Shown: positions 40,019 through 51,929, counted from the first letter of the stretch. The stretch: DNA of 64,000 bases from Rotaria sordida (GCA_905250125.1 CAJNOL010000040.1:248001-312000); one strand, 5' to 3'. Translations and numbers: made by a program. The notes: a model not told the origin generated them from the sequence alone.

Positions 40019-40404
40019 TTGACGAATGAATTAAAACAAAAGGTGAAAATATTGATTCTTTGTATTTGACAGCGCGGTATATAAAAATTTCGCTGATCTA
40101 TTTTATTTTATTAAACAATGTTGGCAAAATTCTCCAAGCAAAATACACGACAGAAAAGAGTGAGACAAACAAATCTAAACATATTCATTGCTAAGCAAGG
40201 AAATAATTAATCTGTTAATATGACTCATATGTTGGAAAAAAAACTCATCATCAATTCACCTCTCTTTCTATCACCTAGTTTTTTATTCTAATCGTTTGCA
40301 AGACTGCAGAAAAGAGCAATAAAATATTCGAAATATGTGTAGTTTTGAGATTTGAGTGCACGATCAAGGACATTTCTACTTCAAAATCAAAATTTTAATA
40401 ATTC

Positions 40405-40600
40405 TAGGACAATTCTGCTAGGAAAGTAGAATTCTAGGTAAATTCTAATGGAAAACAGAATTCTAAGCAGAATTTTGATTTCGATGTGGAAATAGGTGTG
40501 TAAGGTTAGCACAATTCTGGTAGGAAATTAGAATTCTGACTAGATTCCAGCTAAATTCTAATGAAAAAATAGAATTCTAAGCAGAATTTTGATTACAATA
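40405..40600. repeat. Diverged tandem duplication rich in GAATTC
   Basis: Two copies in the same direction share ACAATTCTG.TAGGAAA, AATTCTAATG and AGAATTCTAAGCAGAATTTT. Unit length is about 100 bases including spacer. No coding content. Confidence 0.6.
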
Positions 40601-41287
40601 TAGAGAAGTCTCAATGGTATACGATGTTCGTTCTATAACAGAGTTCTTAAATTCTGCTGGTGATGGATTCTGCCAGCTCTCGTAATTTGCAATTGTAAAA
40701 AAATGAAACAAGAATAGGAATTCGGAAAATCTTAATATGAGTAGTGTAAGCCGATAAGCTGAACCAAGGTTGTCGCCGTGTCAAAAGCAGATGATAGTTT
40801 TGAACACTTTCACTTTTTAGAATCATTTTTCGAGAGTATTTTTGTTGAACATGTTTTGTAGAGGAACATTTCGTTTGCAAGACATTTCGCCCAAAATTCT
40901 TGGCCGAACAGCACTTTCTCAATAGGACGTTTCGTCGAAGGATAATTATTTTGTTGCCTTCGCCGTTCAACAACATATAAGGATAAATAAATAAGGAAGA
41001 CTGAGAAATGACTCATCGAACTCAGAAATATCTCGAAAATTTAACTACTCAGTATGCATAAAAGTAAATTACGTTTCTTGGGCGTGTGAAAAGTCTTTAA
41101 CCTTTCGTCATAAACAAGAAATAGAAAAGATTTAGTTCTTTTTTTCTCAATTAAATATTTTTCCATAATTTTAACGTTGTGCTTCTCTGTTTATTTACCT
41201 GTAGTTTTCAATAAATAGATGCCATAATATTTATGTTATACGATTCGTGTTCTCTATATATTTGGACAAACGTATACAAATTGTTAG

Positions 41288-41474
41288 AGATTTTGTAACA
41301 GCTCTTTTGAATGGAACCTAACTGTCCCATAACTTTTTATTTTCATGAATAAAATAAAACTTTTCTGTTGTTGGAAAACGAATTCTCATAACAGAACAAT
41401 TTCGTTTCTTTCATGACAATAAAGAGTTTTGGGACAGTTCACTTTCATTCAAAAGAACTATTACCAAATTTCAA
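41288..41474. repeat. Small foldback repeat
   Basis: Left blocks GCTCTTTTGAATGGA, AACTGTCCCA and TTTTCATGA recur as the reverse complement on the right (GTTCTTTTGAATGAA, AACTGTCCCA, TTGTCATGA). The arms are about 85 bp and diverged. No frame. Confidence 0.6.
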
Positions 41475-42135
41475 ACTATTTATATAAGTCTGTGCGAATC
41501 CAGACACAAGTCCAAGCCGATGTCCCAAATCTAAATTCAAATATCAAGGTTTTGGCTCTAAACCCCAGATTTAGTCCAGATTTTTTGTAGACTTAAGAAA
41601 ACTTCCAAAATTTCCAGTTGCCACTGCCTACAGACAGAAATGCTTAAGCATTTTCAACTGCCGTACTAAAAGAAAAAAGGAAGCAACAATAAAGTCAGCC
41701 ATTACGTTCGATCCATACATTGGTTTACACTTTTGCTTACAAGAACAGAGACAAAAATTTCACTGGAGACGAGAAATGGGAACCAAGAAAAGTCATCCCT
41801 ATAGGATTCTACCGTTGCTTCCCGAGCACTACTATCTTTGTCATCAGTCAGCGAAATTCTGTTCCATAAATCTCTGATCTGATTGCGAGACATCATCTCT
41901 GTGGCATTTCTTTTCATTGAACTGATATTGAAGAATGTGATTCCAGGCGAGAATAAGATGTGCTGGCTTTACTGTTGCAAAAAACAAGATCTTCTTTTGA
42001 TGTAATAAGTGTAGTTTATTGATCAATTCATATATCACTCATTTTTTATCTTTGTACATTGATGTAAAGAACGAAATCAGATATTCGTTCAATGATTTCA
42101 GAAAGGCAGATAGACAAAAGAAAAAAGACCATCGA

Positions 42136-45100
42136 TTAAGGTGTAGACAGAGATCTCAAGAGTGAATTTTGGCGTCCTAATATCGAGAGTGTATCTGTAT
42201 AAGGTGCGTAGAAAGAGGAACCGATTTGTGTCAGTTGATCCAATGTTGTTTTTATTGATCCTGACGCTGGTTCTGAGCGATCTCCATGTACCTCTCCTTC
42301 TTTTGACGCTCCCCGTGAAGCTTGTCGCGATATTTGTCGCGATATTTGTCGTGATATTTGTCGCGATATTTGTCGCGATATTTGTGGTTTCAATTCCTTG
42401 TGAGCGGATACCGAGCTTGAGGAGGTCTCTAGTGGCACAATGACATTTTCCGATGACTTTGTTGGAATATGGCGACGATGCAAACGACCAAAAGGTTGTA
42501 CAACATGTAGACTGCGATTGAACGACGCTTGGAGGCCAAATTTGATGAAATCCAGTGGAACAAACCAAATGAGATTATAGATCCAAACAATACCTAAGAA
42601 GAGCAACTAATAATTATCGCAGCCGTTGCAGATAAAACAATCTACAAAATTTTATTCCCGTGATTCTCAAACAGCAATCAAACCATTCTACCGAACTAGA
42701 CGGAGTTCAAGCGCGGAGCTCTACAGTGGAAGTCACTTTAAAAATTGACTGCAAGCGAAGATTTCAGTTTTATAGAAGACTATTACTGTCGATAAGAAGA
42801 CAAACAAAACGACCTATAAAGTGTGGTTTTTATACTAGACTTTATATGTTTAGACTTCTTAATATTAAGAATTTTTACAGCTGTATTGAGTTAGGGTTGG
42901 CATACTTACCACACGAGAAGGGAATGTTTTCTGATATTTTTATAACGAAAACATGAACTGAAGACTCTTAATCATTGAGAATCTGTGACAGTCGGTTAAA
43001 ATGAGTTTAAAAAAGTGACTATAATCAATACATTCAACTTGATCCAAAACCCTCATTGTATGTTGAGAAAGCATAAACTTAAAATTTAGAGCTTGAATTT
43101 TGGTTAGGACTACAAATTTGCCCGTTGGAAATTTTCGAGCTCATATTTCTACACTCCTAAAACCACGAAAAACGATAAGGATGAGTAAAGTTGACTGCCT
43201 TCAGTGCCCTAAAAATTGATAAAAAGGCATCAAGAAACCGGCGAAAATCGGTCAATTTTAAAAGCTCAACTGGATCGGATCGGTAATTAGAAAATCAGCT
43301 GGTCTAGCTTCAAGTCTGATTGTGCATGCAGTCTCTTCTGCTTTTTCACAATCATTTTGTTAGAGAACTGAGTCCCACCATTTGGACGGTGTCAATTTCG
43401 GATGAGCAATCAGCCAGCGAACTAATTCTAAAATGGTTCGTGTATGATACACAAAAACAAGTTTTCAAATAGAATTTTTGATAACTGATCTAAATGTTTA
43501 CCTGCCCAAGCCCATCCACAGCCAACGATCTCGGTAAATGTCCAATTGGCATAGACAGCAATCAATGTGGTGCACAATTGCGTGATGACAAAAGCAGCAA
43601 TCAACAGGAGAGTTGGTCGTTCTGCGAAAAAGAATCCATGTGATCGGGTGATGAAGATCAAGGCCTGACTAATTGATGACACTTGTAGATAGATCATTGC
43701 ATGTAAGGAACCATCTGAATAGCCACCATCAGCTGTCGGCTGAATCGTATACACACCAAAGTGATCTTGAAAGAAGCTAGTTTTGGTAACAATCGTGAAA
43801 AAGACTAAGGTTGATGCAGCTAAATAGAGACCATAGACGATAGCTGAAATGAAAATTCGTTTCAAATTCCATTGGGTAGGTTCAGGTGACGATTGAACAC
43901 GATCTTTTGATATAGTCATGATGGTTCCGTCATTGAGAATGGCCATGATAAGAATCATGAATGAAGGAAAATTATAGCGGAAAATAAAGACGAGCAATGC
44001 AAAACCGACGATGACCCGGATAGTAACCGAACAGGTATAGATAGAATAGCTAGTCATGCGTACAAAAATTTGTCGAGAACCGTGTACTGCATCGATAATG
44101 ATTGAAAGACCCGGTTCAGTGAGAACAATAGCAGCAGCTGATCGAGCTGCATCACATGCATCTGATACAGCCACACCAACATTGGCCTTGGCCAGAGCCG
44201 GAGCATCATTAACTCCGTCACCTAACATGAAACAATGAACAAGTGATATTATAATTGACAGAATTACCAGTCATAGCCACTAGATGACCCATATCTTGGA
44301 GTCGTTCCACAATTTCAAATTTATGGTTGGGAAAGACGCTGGCGAACCCATCTGCTTCGAGAACTGTTTCATTGATTTTGTCTTCGTCTATGGATGATTG
44401 TTGCCCATCTTTCGAATTGATTATATCTTCATACACATACATTACATCACCCATGCCCAAACGACGTCCTGTCTCTTTGGCAATTTCTAGCTGGTCACCC
44501 GTAATCATTTTAACTTTGATGCCTGCAAAACAACCAATGAGAACAGTCAAAGAGACAAGGGGCCAGTGCTGGTACCCAGCACTCTGGCACCTCAGCACCT
44601 GATCAGCGCCTCGGCATCCAGTCAGCACCTACCGCACCCAATCAGCACCTACAGGACCCAATCAACATCTTCAGCGCATCCCACTATGAGCACCTACAGC
44701 ACCTTCTAGTAAAATTTAAAGAACAGAACCTAGGCTTCAAATTTTACTATAAGGTGCTGAGAAAAGCAGTTAAGATAGTGGAAAAGTAGCTGAAGGTGCT
44801 GTAGGTGCCGACTGGGTGTCGAGGTGCTGACCATATGCTGAGGTGTCAAAGTGCTGAGTACCAGCACTTTCTCTCTTGCAAAGAGAAAAGAAATCGATTC
44901 GAAAGTTTCACTCATCAATGACGAGATTACTTTTGAAACAAATGAAATTTTTCAGACTATGAGATAATATACTCATCACAAAGAGGGCAAATGAGAACAT
45001 TATCAGTGCTACAAGCCCTCGGCAAAACTCCATTACGAGCTATTTCAAAATCGGGCAAATATATCGGTGTTTCGTCCTCAAGCGATTTCGCTTCTACTTT

Positions 45101-48100
45101 GGAGTATAACTAGTAGAGTTTGTAAAATAGAAGGACAATATAAATACCCAGTGCAATTGCTTTCGTGATTGTGTCTTTCGTGTCTTCTCGTGGTGGGTCG
45201 AAAATGGGCAAAAGTCCAATCAATGTGAAATTTTCATTGCCAGCGGCAATGGCCACAGCCAAGGCACGTAAGCCACGTTTTGCAAATTTATTGACATCTG
45301 ATCGTACTTTCTCCCGTTCGTTTGCTGATTCTAAGTTGTCTTTTGTACACAGTCGTAGAATAGTTTCAGGCATTCCTTTCGTAACTCGATATATCGACAA
45401 ACTCGATTTTTCTTGGTAGATCACTTCTGTTCGTTTAGTTGTTGGATCAAACGGACAAAACGATTTGACGATAATCATTTCGTCTATTGAATCAGCTTTG
45501 CCAAAAGAATCTAATACGCATGTATCACTATATGTATCAAAAAAAAGACAAATATATCTATGTGGAAATTGTAGTACGTACATTGCATCGGAATTTTCTT
45601 GATTGCATGCATAGGCTGCATAACGTATGATGTCATTTGGTTCAACATCCGTATATTTCACAATTGTATCTTTATCAATAACTAATTTGTTCTGCGTCAG
45701 TGTTCCAGTTTTATCGGAACAGAGAATGGTTACAGCAGCGAGCTCTTCAATCGCTGTAATGCGAGTGACAATTGCCTTACGAGCGGACAGTTCTTTGGCA
45801 CCAATAGCCAGAGTGACCGATAATACGGTTGGCCTAAAAAAAAGAAGAAACATATCAATCATTCGAGTTTAACTATGCTCACATAGCGATCGGCAATCCT
45901 CCAATGAGTAAAACCAGAATATTATTGATTCCTTGTCGATAACTGTAGCGAAATCCGACATACATGACAAAGATTTCGGCGATGATAAAAATGGCGATGC
46001 CAACAATGCAAAAATTGCCAATTTTGGCTAAGATCATCTGCAAATGGCCTACTTCATCTCTTACGCCATCAACAATCTTTGCTGCACGTCCAAATTCCGT
46101 ATTTATTCCAGTAGCAATGATTATTGCTTCGCATTCGCCCTGTTTGCATATGGTCGATGAAAGAATTGTATCACCGATTGTTTTGGATGCAGGTAATGAT
46201 TCACCAGTGAGGGCTGCTTGATCCAAAGATATTGTTCCACCAGGTGACGACACGATTCGAGCATCAGCCGGCACTATATTTCCTAATTTAATAGCAACAA
46301 TATCACCTGGAACAAGTTCCCTAGCCTGTATTGTCGACCATATACCATTATTGCGTTTCACTCGACATTCCGGTGCTAAGGAAGCCATCAATGCTTTAAC
46401 AGCATTACCAGCTCGATATTTTTCGATATAACCAATAGTGGCATTAATAAGAAGAAGCAAAACAATGCCGATAAAATCTGGCCAATCTGGAGGTTCACCA
46501 CCACCATTGCTTAATGCAATAGCCACTATAGCAGCAGCTTCCATTACCCTACAGAACATCTTTTATTTACGTGAATCATATTGTTTAAACAATCTCACCA
46601 TGAAAGCGGATTCCACATGAAAAGAAAGAACTGAATGATCGGATTACGATCTTTGTGTTCGATTGTATTTGAACCAAACTAAACAATGAGTTCTTTATCT
46701 ACGATTCCTTTTGAAAAAGTAAAGTTTCATCTTTAATAATGTCTGCACAGCATCAAGTCTCTAGTATGTGGGTGTGGGTGTGTGAGTGTGGGTGTGGGTG
46801 TGTTAGTGTGGGTGTGTGGGTGTGTGGGTGTGTGGGTGTGTGGGTGTGTGGGTGTGTGAGTGTGGGTGTGGGTGTGCTGGTGTGGGTGTGTGGGTGTGGG
46901 TGTGGCGGTGTGGGTGTGGCGGTGTAGGTGTGTGGGTGTGGGTGTGAATGTGGGTGTGGGTATGAAGGAAGAGAACACCCACACCCTTTCTTTTTTATTT
47001 CTTTTCCTATTTTTTTCACGTGATTTATCATTATCTTCTGTTTGAGAGTTCTCTCAAAATGTCGTCTCTACTATATTCATGTACCAGCACTGTCGTACTT
47101 GGATAAATACACTCACTCCTTTCTTTTTTCTTTTCTATTTGATGTACATATCCTATCAACACTAACATTCCTTCATCTTTTCTATTCGATGTATATACGC
47201 TATCTATACTAACATTCTTTTTTCGTTCGGCTAACATACACATTCACATATACCGACCACTTTTCTCTTTCTATTTCTCTTGAGAAATTCAATTTCTCAT
47301 TTTTTTTCTTTTCTTCCTCTCATTTTATGGCTGAAAACAAGTAAAACGTCCTTGAACTTTTTTCGTCATCTATATTTCGCTTATACGGCTTAGTTAATAA
47401 AGCACAATTGCGTAAAAGAATTTTTCTTATTTGTCTTCCTTCTCTTATGTACATAAATTGGAAACACTCTATCACTATTAACAGGCAGCGCATTTGCTGT
47501 ACATGTTTGTATTATCTCAATAAAGAGAAAACAATAAAAATAAAACAATAAAATAAAACAGAACAGTATATGATACATACATTCTTGTACTACTAAGCTT
47601 TTCCATTCACCTCGATAGAGCTTTTAAATGACAAAAAAACCTTCAAAATGATTTTTGATGTCTAGTGAATATTCAGACAAAATGATCCGATCCGACCCGT
47701 GTCGGACACTGCTCAGTCATTTAGATAATGCGAGAAAAAACAAAAAGAAAAAATTTGAAGGTCTAACGAACCAATGCAATTCTACAGAATAATCTTATTC
47801 TATCCTATAGTGAATAAGGATCTAACTAGGGGTGGTACTTTATCTTTACTTTATCAAGTAAAGTAAAGTTACCTTACTTTACCCGAAAAGTATAACTTCG
47901 ATGAAATGAATCTGTTCGTATTTTAATGAACTTTCTGGTCGACAGTTGGTTTTTAATGCTGTTAGGAAGTGCGTCCGCTCTTTCTTATAGTGGCATATCC
48001 AGGAAATTGTGGGTAGGAAGGCAGTGCCCACCGTCCTTCAAGCTCTCTCCACGTCATTATAAATTTTGTCTTCAGTATAAATCAAGTTTTTCAATTATCT

Positions 48101-51100
48101 AGTTCCTGGTGAGTAATACAAAACAATACATCTGTTCTTTTATTGAATGAAATTAAATTAATAAAGGGAAGAACAAAAGGGAAATACACAAAAAATAACC
48201 ATTTTAACAGTATTCGACGGTTTTTTATGCTGAATTGAGAAAGCATTAACTATCTTTTCATAATCAACAGTAATACCGCTCTTTTGATGGCTAGTAATGA
48301 CAAAGGACTCAGTCTAATATCAAATATACTATTATGTGCAGTCGTTTTGATAAGTTTCCTTTTCTGGTGAGAACAGTAGATGCTCCTTTTGAACTCCAAT
48401 ACAGTTTGCATCATAACGAGATGCGTATGGATAGAGAATGAAACATTCAACTGTCTAAAAAGCCTTTTTCTCGCGTAACTACACTTTTATCTCAGCATCA
48501 CGGCGTGAGAGCCCTTAGCGTCTTCTACCCTCCCCACAACAGTGGATAGTTAGGCAACAAAATCGATTTTCAAGATTTGAGCCTATATCATAGCTAGCAT
48601 TAAAGCTATTATCGTGCTGCATTTAAGTGCATCATGGACGCTGCTTTTAGCCAGTGTCTGTTAAGCAGCCGATCCCACAAATTATATAAAATAGGTGCAT
48701 ACCATTAATAGGATCATATAAGTAAAATCTATGCTTTAAATTGAGGATCTAATTATGTTCATTAATTATTATAAAGTTATACAATGTTATCTATTTACTA
48801 TATATTACAGGCCATTTGGACTTCTTGAAATTCCTTAGGCTATAATAAAAACAAACACTTAAACTCAGTATAGTAAAAAAATAAGCACTGATCAATAATG
48901 CAGTTATTTCCTCGAATTTTCTCGGAGCTTTAATTCAAGTTTTAATTTATTATTTGGTAGGACATGTCATCATCTATTTTCAGTTGATGCGCAAAGATGC
49001 GTGTTTAAACTCTTGTTGAGATATAGTGTCTCAAATGTAATCTTCTATCAAAATTTGTTGACAATCTTAATACAGTAATCACTCATGTTCTAGGCCGTCA
49101 ATTTTCGAATAGATAAATAGACAGCAAACCTACACCAATTTCAAGTTTTAGATTGGCCATTTCATTTTAAAATCGATTCTTTGACTCTCTCTTAGGAATT
49201 AAATACATGAAAAAATCATGCATACGTTCCCTTTTAGGATCTGCATCCCCGAACAAAAATCTTTCCCATCTTTATCTTTTTACGATGTCAAACTTTGTAT
49301 TAAATTTATTACCGAGTAGAGATATGACATGAAAGTTTTATTTCATTTTGGTGTACAGATTACACTAATAAAACTCTTATGTCATATCTTTACTCAGTAA
49401 TAAATTTGGTACAAAGTATGACAGCATAAAAACGTCAAGAGAGAAAATACTATTGTCCGAGGATGTAAAATGATTTGTTTCATACTTTTTTAATTTTTTC
49501 GTTCATAAAAATATACAGAATTGCACGATCTTCTAGATTACGCTCGAGACAAATAATGTTAGTAGAAGTGAATAATTTTTGCAGTAAGAGTCAGTAAAGA
49601 TTGCAACATATACTATAAACATCGAGAAATTTAGGTTTTAAACAGAACTTCAGAAAATACGCAATACTCAGAAACTCAGAGTGTGGGTGTGTATGTGAGC
49701 CTTGTCTTCGCTCGCACCCAAATCATATACTCACACCCCACGCTCCACATCTGGAGTTTTTGAAACACACTCGAACCCAACAGAATCCGAATTGATTTTA
49801 AGAAAACAAATATGAACAGAACCTGAGCTCTATTTTAGAAAAGAAAGGTGAACCGAATCTAACTCGAACCAGTAAAACTCGGTTCGATTCGATCTCTGCT
49901 ATCAATACATCCTCTACACTTTTTGTATTAGATATTACTCTAAACTCATAATAAATGTAAATAATTCCTGATTATTATTCATATACGTACCCTTTTATTT
50001 CGAACAAGAATTTTTTTTTCAAGTAAAATTTCATTAGAGTTGAAAGACGCATCCGCTCCTCGTCAACTGAATTTCTAAAGCTATATAACATGCTAGAAAA
50101 ACGATAAAAATTTCAAGATAATTATTAAGCTTTCCTTCTTGTCGGTGGGAGGGCAAAGACTTTTGGTGAAAGGACGGCGTCCTCTCTAGCCACCCTCTAG
50201 ATACGCCACCACTTTCTTATTTTCTGAGTACTTTTGAAAACAAATAAAATATTTGTAATCAGCGAACTAAATACTGTTGAACTACAAAGACTTGTAATAG
50301 AACAGCGACAAAAATTTTTTTCAATACCTGAGGGAGACCCTAGGTGTGAAAAATTGGGTTGTGATAAAGTAGAAAATAAAATTATGAAAAATAGTCAGGG
50401 TTCAATGCTGATTCTCAAGGCAATAAAATTAGGTGCAGCTTTTTCGAGGCCCTCGGTCCATAATCCGACGCAACTTTTGACGTATTGAAATGTAATTAAT
50501 GTGTGATAATGAACTAATAAATCAATAATAATCAACTGCATGCTTTACTTTATCTTATTTTACTTCATTTTATTTTTTCGGTAAAGTAAAAGATACTTCA
50601 CTTTACTTCAATTCACTTTCCTTCACTTTATTTTACTTTACTTTTCGGGTAAAGTAGACCTACTTTACTTTACTTTACTTTATTAAAGTAAAATAAAGTT
50701 AAAGTGCCACCCCTAGATCTAACCAGATTGTATAAAGCAAAATAAAGGCAGAATAAGGGTGTAATCGCTGTTGAAGAATCTGTGATAATACTTTAATAGT
50801 GAAGTGCTTTGTCTGAAGAGGTTTTGCTTCAGTAATGGCGCGTAACATACTCTCATGTTCTTCAGGGATGACAAGTCTTCAGTTACGCCAGTATATATCA
50901 CGTTCGCAAAGTAAAGGACACGAGAACACTCGACAGGTATGATATAGTATGTTGTGTATATACACGGACCTCATAATTAAAGGATTAGTGAAAGCCAGAT
51001 GTCTTAGTGAAATCAAATCTCAAAAAGAGGCCTATATTACTTTGTAGATTAAGGGTGCGGATTCATCCTTATGTTTGTCTTGAGCCGTATATATATACTG

Positions 51101-51801
51101 TCGCTTCTAGTCAATATATTCAATTCAGATCAATTATTCATGCGTTATGATCACTTCAGTTACTTGAGTATCAATACAGATTCTATAAATTAATGTCAAT
51201 TCAAGATTCAAAGGTACTCAGTTAAAAACTGAATAACTCAAGAACGGCATGTCTTACTGATTTGTCCTTTCCATGCTGAAAAGGACAAATCAGTAAGACA
51301 TGTCGTTCTTGAGTTGTTCAATTTTTAATCGATTGCCGTTAAGTTTCGAATCGACGTCACAAAAGAGAACTTTTATCGAACTCTTGATATATGACATAGT
51401 TGTTCACGTGGATATATTCAATTTTTGTTCCTAAACAAAAATGCGAATAACTTACTTTCGCGAGACGTTCGTTGATCTGGTTATCTGTGAGTCCATTAGA
51501 TGAAGATCTAGATAAGACAAATAAAAGCGAATAAATAGGAAGTCATCCTCTGGTCTTTCACATACTCGAGTATTCTGTAGACATCATCCAAATCACATTT
51601 GGTCAAATAACGTTTTTCGGTATCATACAAAGCATCAAGATCGATCGTCTTCCAATTGCCATTGAGTGGTGGTACTTCTGGAATATTAATTATGGTCACC
51701 TTCTTATGTTGGATCTCTTTCGATGATTTCACTTCTTCGACACTCACTGAAACAATAACAACCATCGAAATTAAAAGATTAATTTATCACAGTTACTTAC
51801 T
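42136..51801 (-). CDS. Plasma-membrane proton-pumping P-type ATPase, type P3A (plant/fungal/protist class)
   Basis: Ten exons join in phase: 51801 (A of a split ATG), 51746-51566, 51507-51456, 46678-46599, 46548-45883, 45833-45582, 45527-45148, 44522-44268, 44221-43502 and 42593-42136; about 1014 residues. N-terminal block [13 protein letters not shown] joins [13 protein letters not shown] and [14 protein letters not shown], as in plant H+-ATPases. Catalytic features: ALTGESLP (dephosphorylation, ~220), [10 protein letters not shown] (phosphorylated Asp, ~367), [41 protein letters not shown] with its M6 Asp, an M5 Arg (TIRVIVGF) and an M2 Asn (INATIGYIE) match the proton-path residues of plant pumps. 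The enzyme expels H+ with ATP, energising the plasma membrane. The cytosolic tail has ISRQ repeats and no obvious 14-3-3 end. Codons use G/C third bases more than neighbouring genes. I know of no animal P3A pump, so transfer is inferred. An unspliced start at 51765 is possible. Confidence 0.88.
42321..42386 (-). repeat. 12-bp minisatellite in the last ATPase exon
   Basis: Five near-identical 12-base units (TGTCGCGATATT on the plus strand). They encode ISRQ repeats in the C-terminal cytosolic domain, the region that in plants and fungi holds the autoinhibitory segment. The frame is kept because the unit is a multiple of three. Confidence 0.9.
44565..44868. repeat. Foldback of CAGCACCT-type units in an ATPase intron
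   Basis: Left arm starts AGTGCTGGTACCCAGCACT; the right arm ends with its near-exact complement AGTACCAGCACT. Both arms are built of CAGCACCT or AGGTGCTG units, and the centre has a smaller palindrome (TAGTAAAATTT / AAATTTTACTA). It sits in the 625-bp intron 44523-45147. Non-coding, probably a non-autonomous element. Confidence 0.7.
46767..46986. repeat. Interstitial telomere-like array (TGTGGG / TGTGTGGG)
   Basis: About 195 bases of degenerate GTGTGGG units on the plus strand, then a short spacer starting ATGAAGG, then CACCCACACCC. It has the same G-then-C layout as the block at 39934-40018. It lies inside the 4.8-kb ATPase intron. Long open frames across it code only for His/Pro/Thr repeats and are artefacts. 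Confidence 0.75.
47989..50212. mobile_element. hAT-like element B nested in element A
   Basis: Ends read AGTGGCATATCCAG on the left and, as the complement on the right, GTGGTGGCGTATCTAGAG, close to the common hAT end CAGTGGCGTA. An exact 8-bp duplication TTTCTTAT flanks it (47981-47988 and 50213-50220). Its 2.2 kb contains no intact transposase; a 84-residue frame at 50234-50488 begins just outside it. A still smaller foldback lies within it at 49286-49424. Confidence 0.75.
49286..49424. repeat. Short foldback inside element B
   Basis: Left GTCAAACTTTGTATTAAATT and AGATATGACAT are matched on the right by the complement of AATAAATTTGGTACAAAGT and ATGTCATATCT. Arms of about 60 bp. Non-coding third level of nesting. 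Confidence 0.7.
51222..51330. repeat. Near-perfect palindrome with about 50-bp arms
   Basis: AACTCAAGAACGGCATGTCT ... GATTTGTCCTTT, an 8-base loop, then the complement with only a few mismatches. The high arm identity suggests a recent insertion or active correction. It sits about 130 bp downstream of ATPase exon 3 in the same long intron. Confidence 0.85.
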
Positions 51802-51929
51802 GACTGTATCACTGCAAATGTAAATGAATAGGTCTTACAATTCAATCAGCCTTTTATTCAGATTTTCTTTATCTGAGTTTCAATCAATGCATGAAGACGC
51901 ATAAAAATCTACCGGTGGGACATGCTTCT

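Larger units (their letters stand above)
40019..42135. other. Gene-free spacer between the Penelope element and the proton ATPase 3' end
   Basis: No gene supported. A stretch of about 85 bp is present twice in tandem (40408-40480 and 40509-40591, both with AGAATTCTAAGCAGAATTTT). A small foldback lies at 41288-41474. The P3A 3' flank and any poly(A) signal lie at the right end. Confidence 0.5.
47827..50715. mobile_element. hAT-like non-autonomous element A with 8-bp target duplication
   Basis: Ends are TAGGGGTGGTACTTTA (left) and TAAAGTGCCACCCCTA (right). Both sub-terminal regions are rich in AAGTAAAG units and share ACTTTACCCGAAAAGTA. The flanks are an exact 8-bp duplication GATCTAAC (47819-47826 and 50716-50723), the hAT signature. 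Without the nested insertion it would be about 0.66 kb. No transposase recognised. Confidence 0.82.

Noticed and set aside
46599..46986. ATPase truncated at its 5' end by the telomere-like array
   Set aside because: The missing N-terminal exons were found at 51801-51456 with matching phase and family motifs, so the array is intronic.
46733..47031. Open frames rich in His, Pro and Thr on both strands
   Set aside because: They are translations of the TGTGGG/CCCACA repeat and have no other protein feature.
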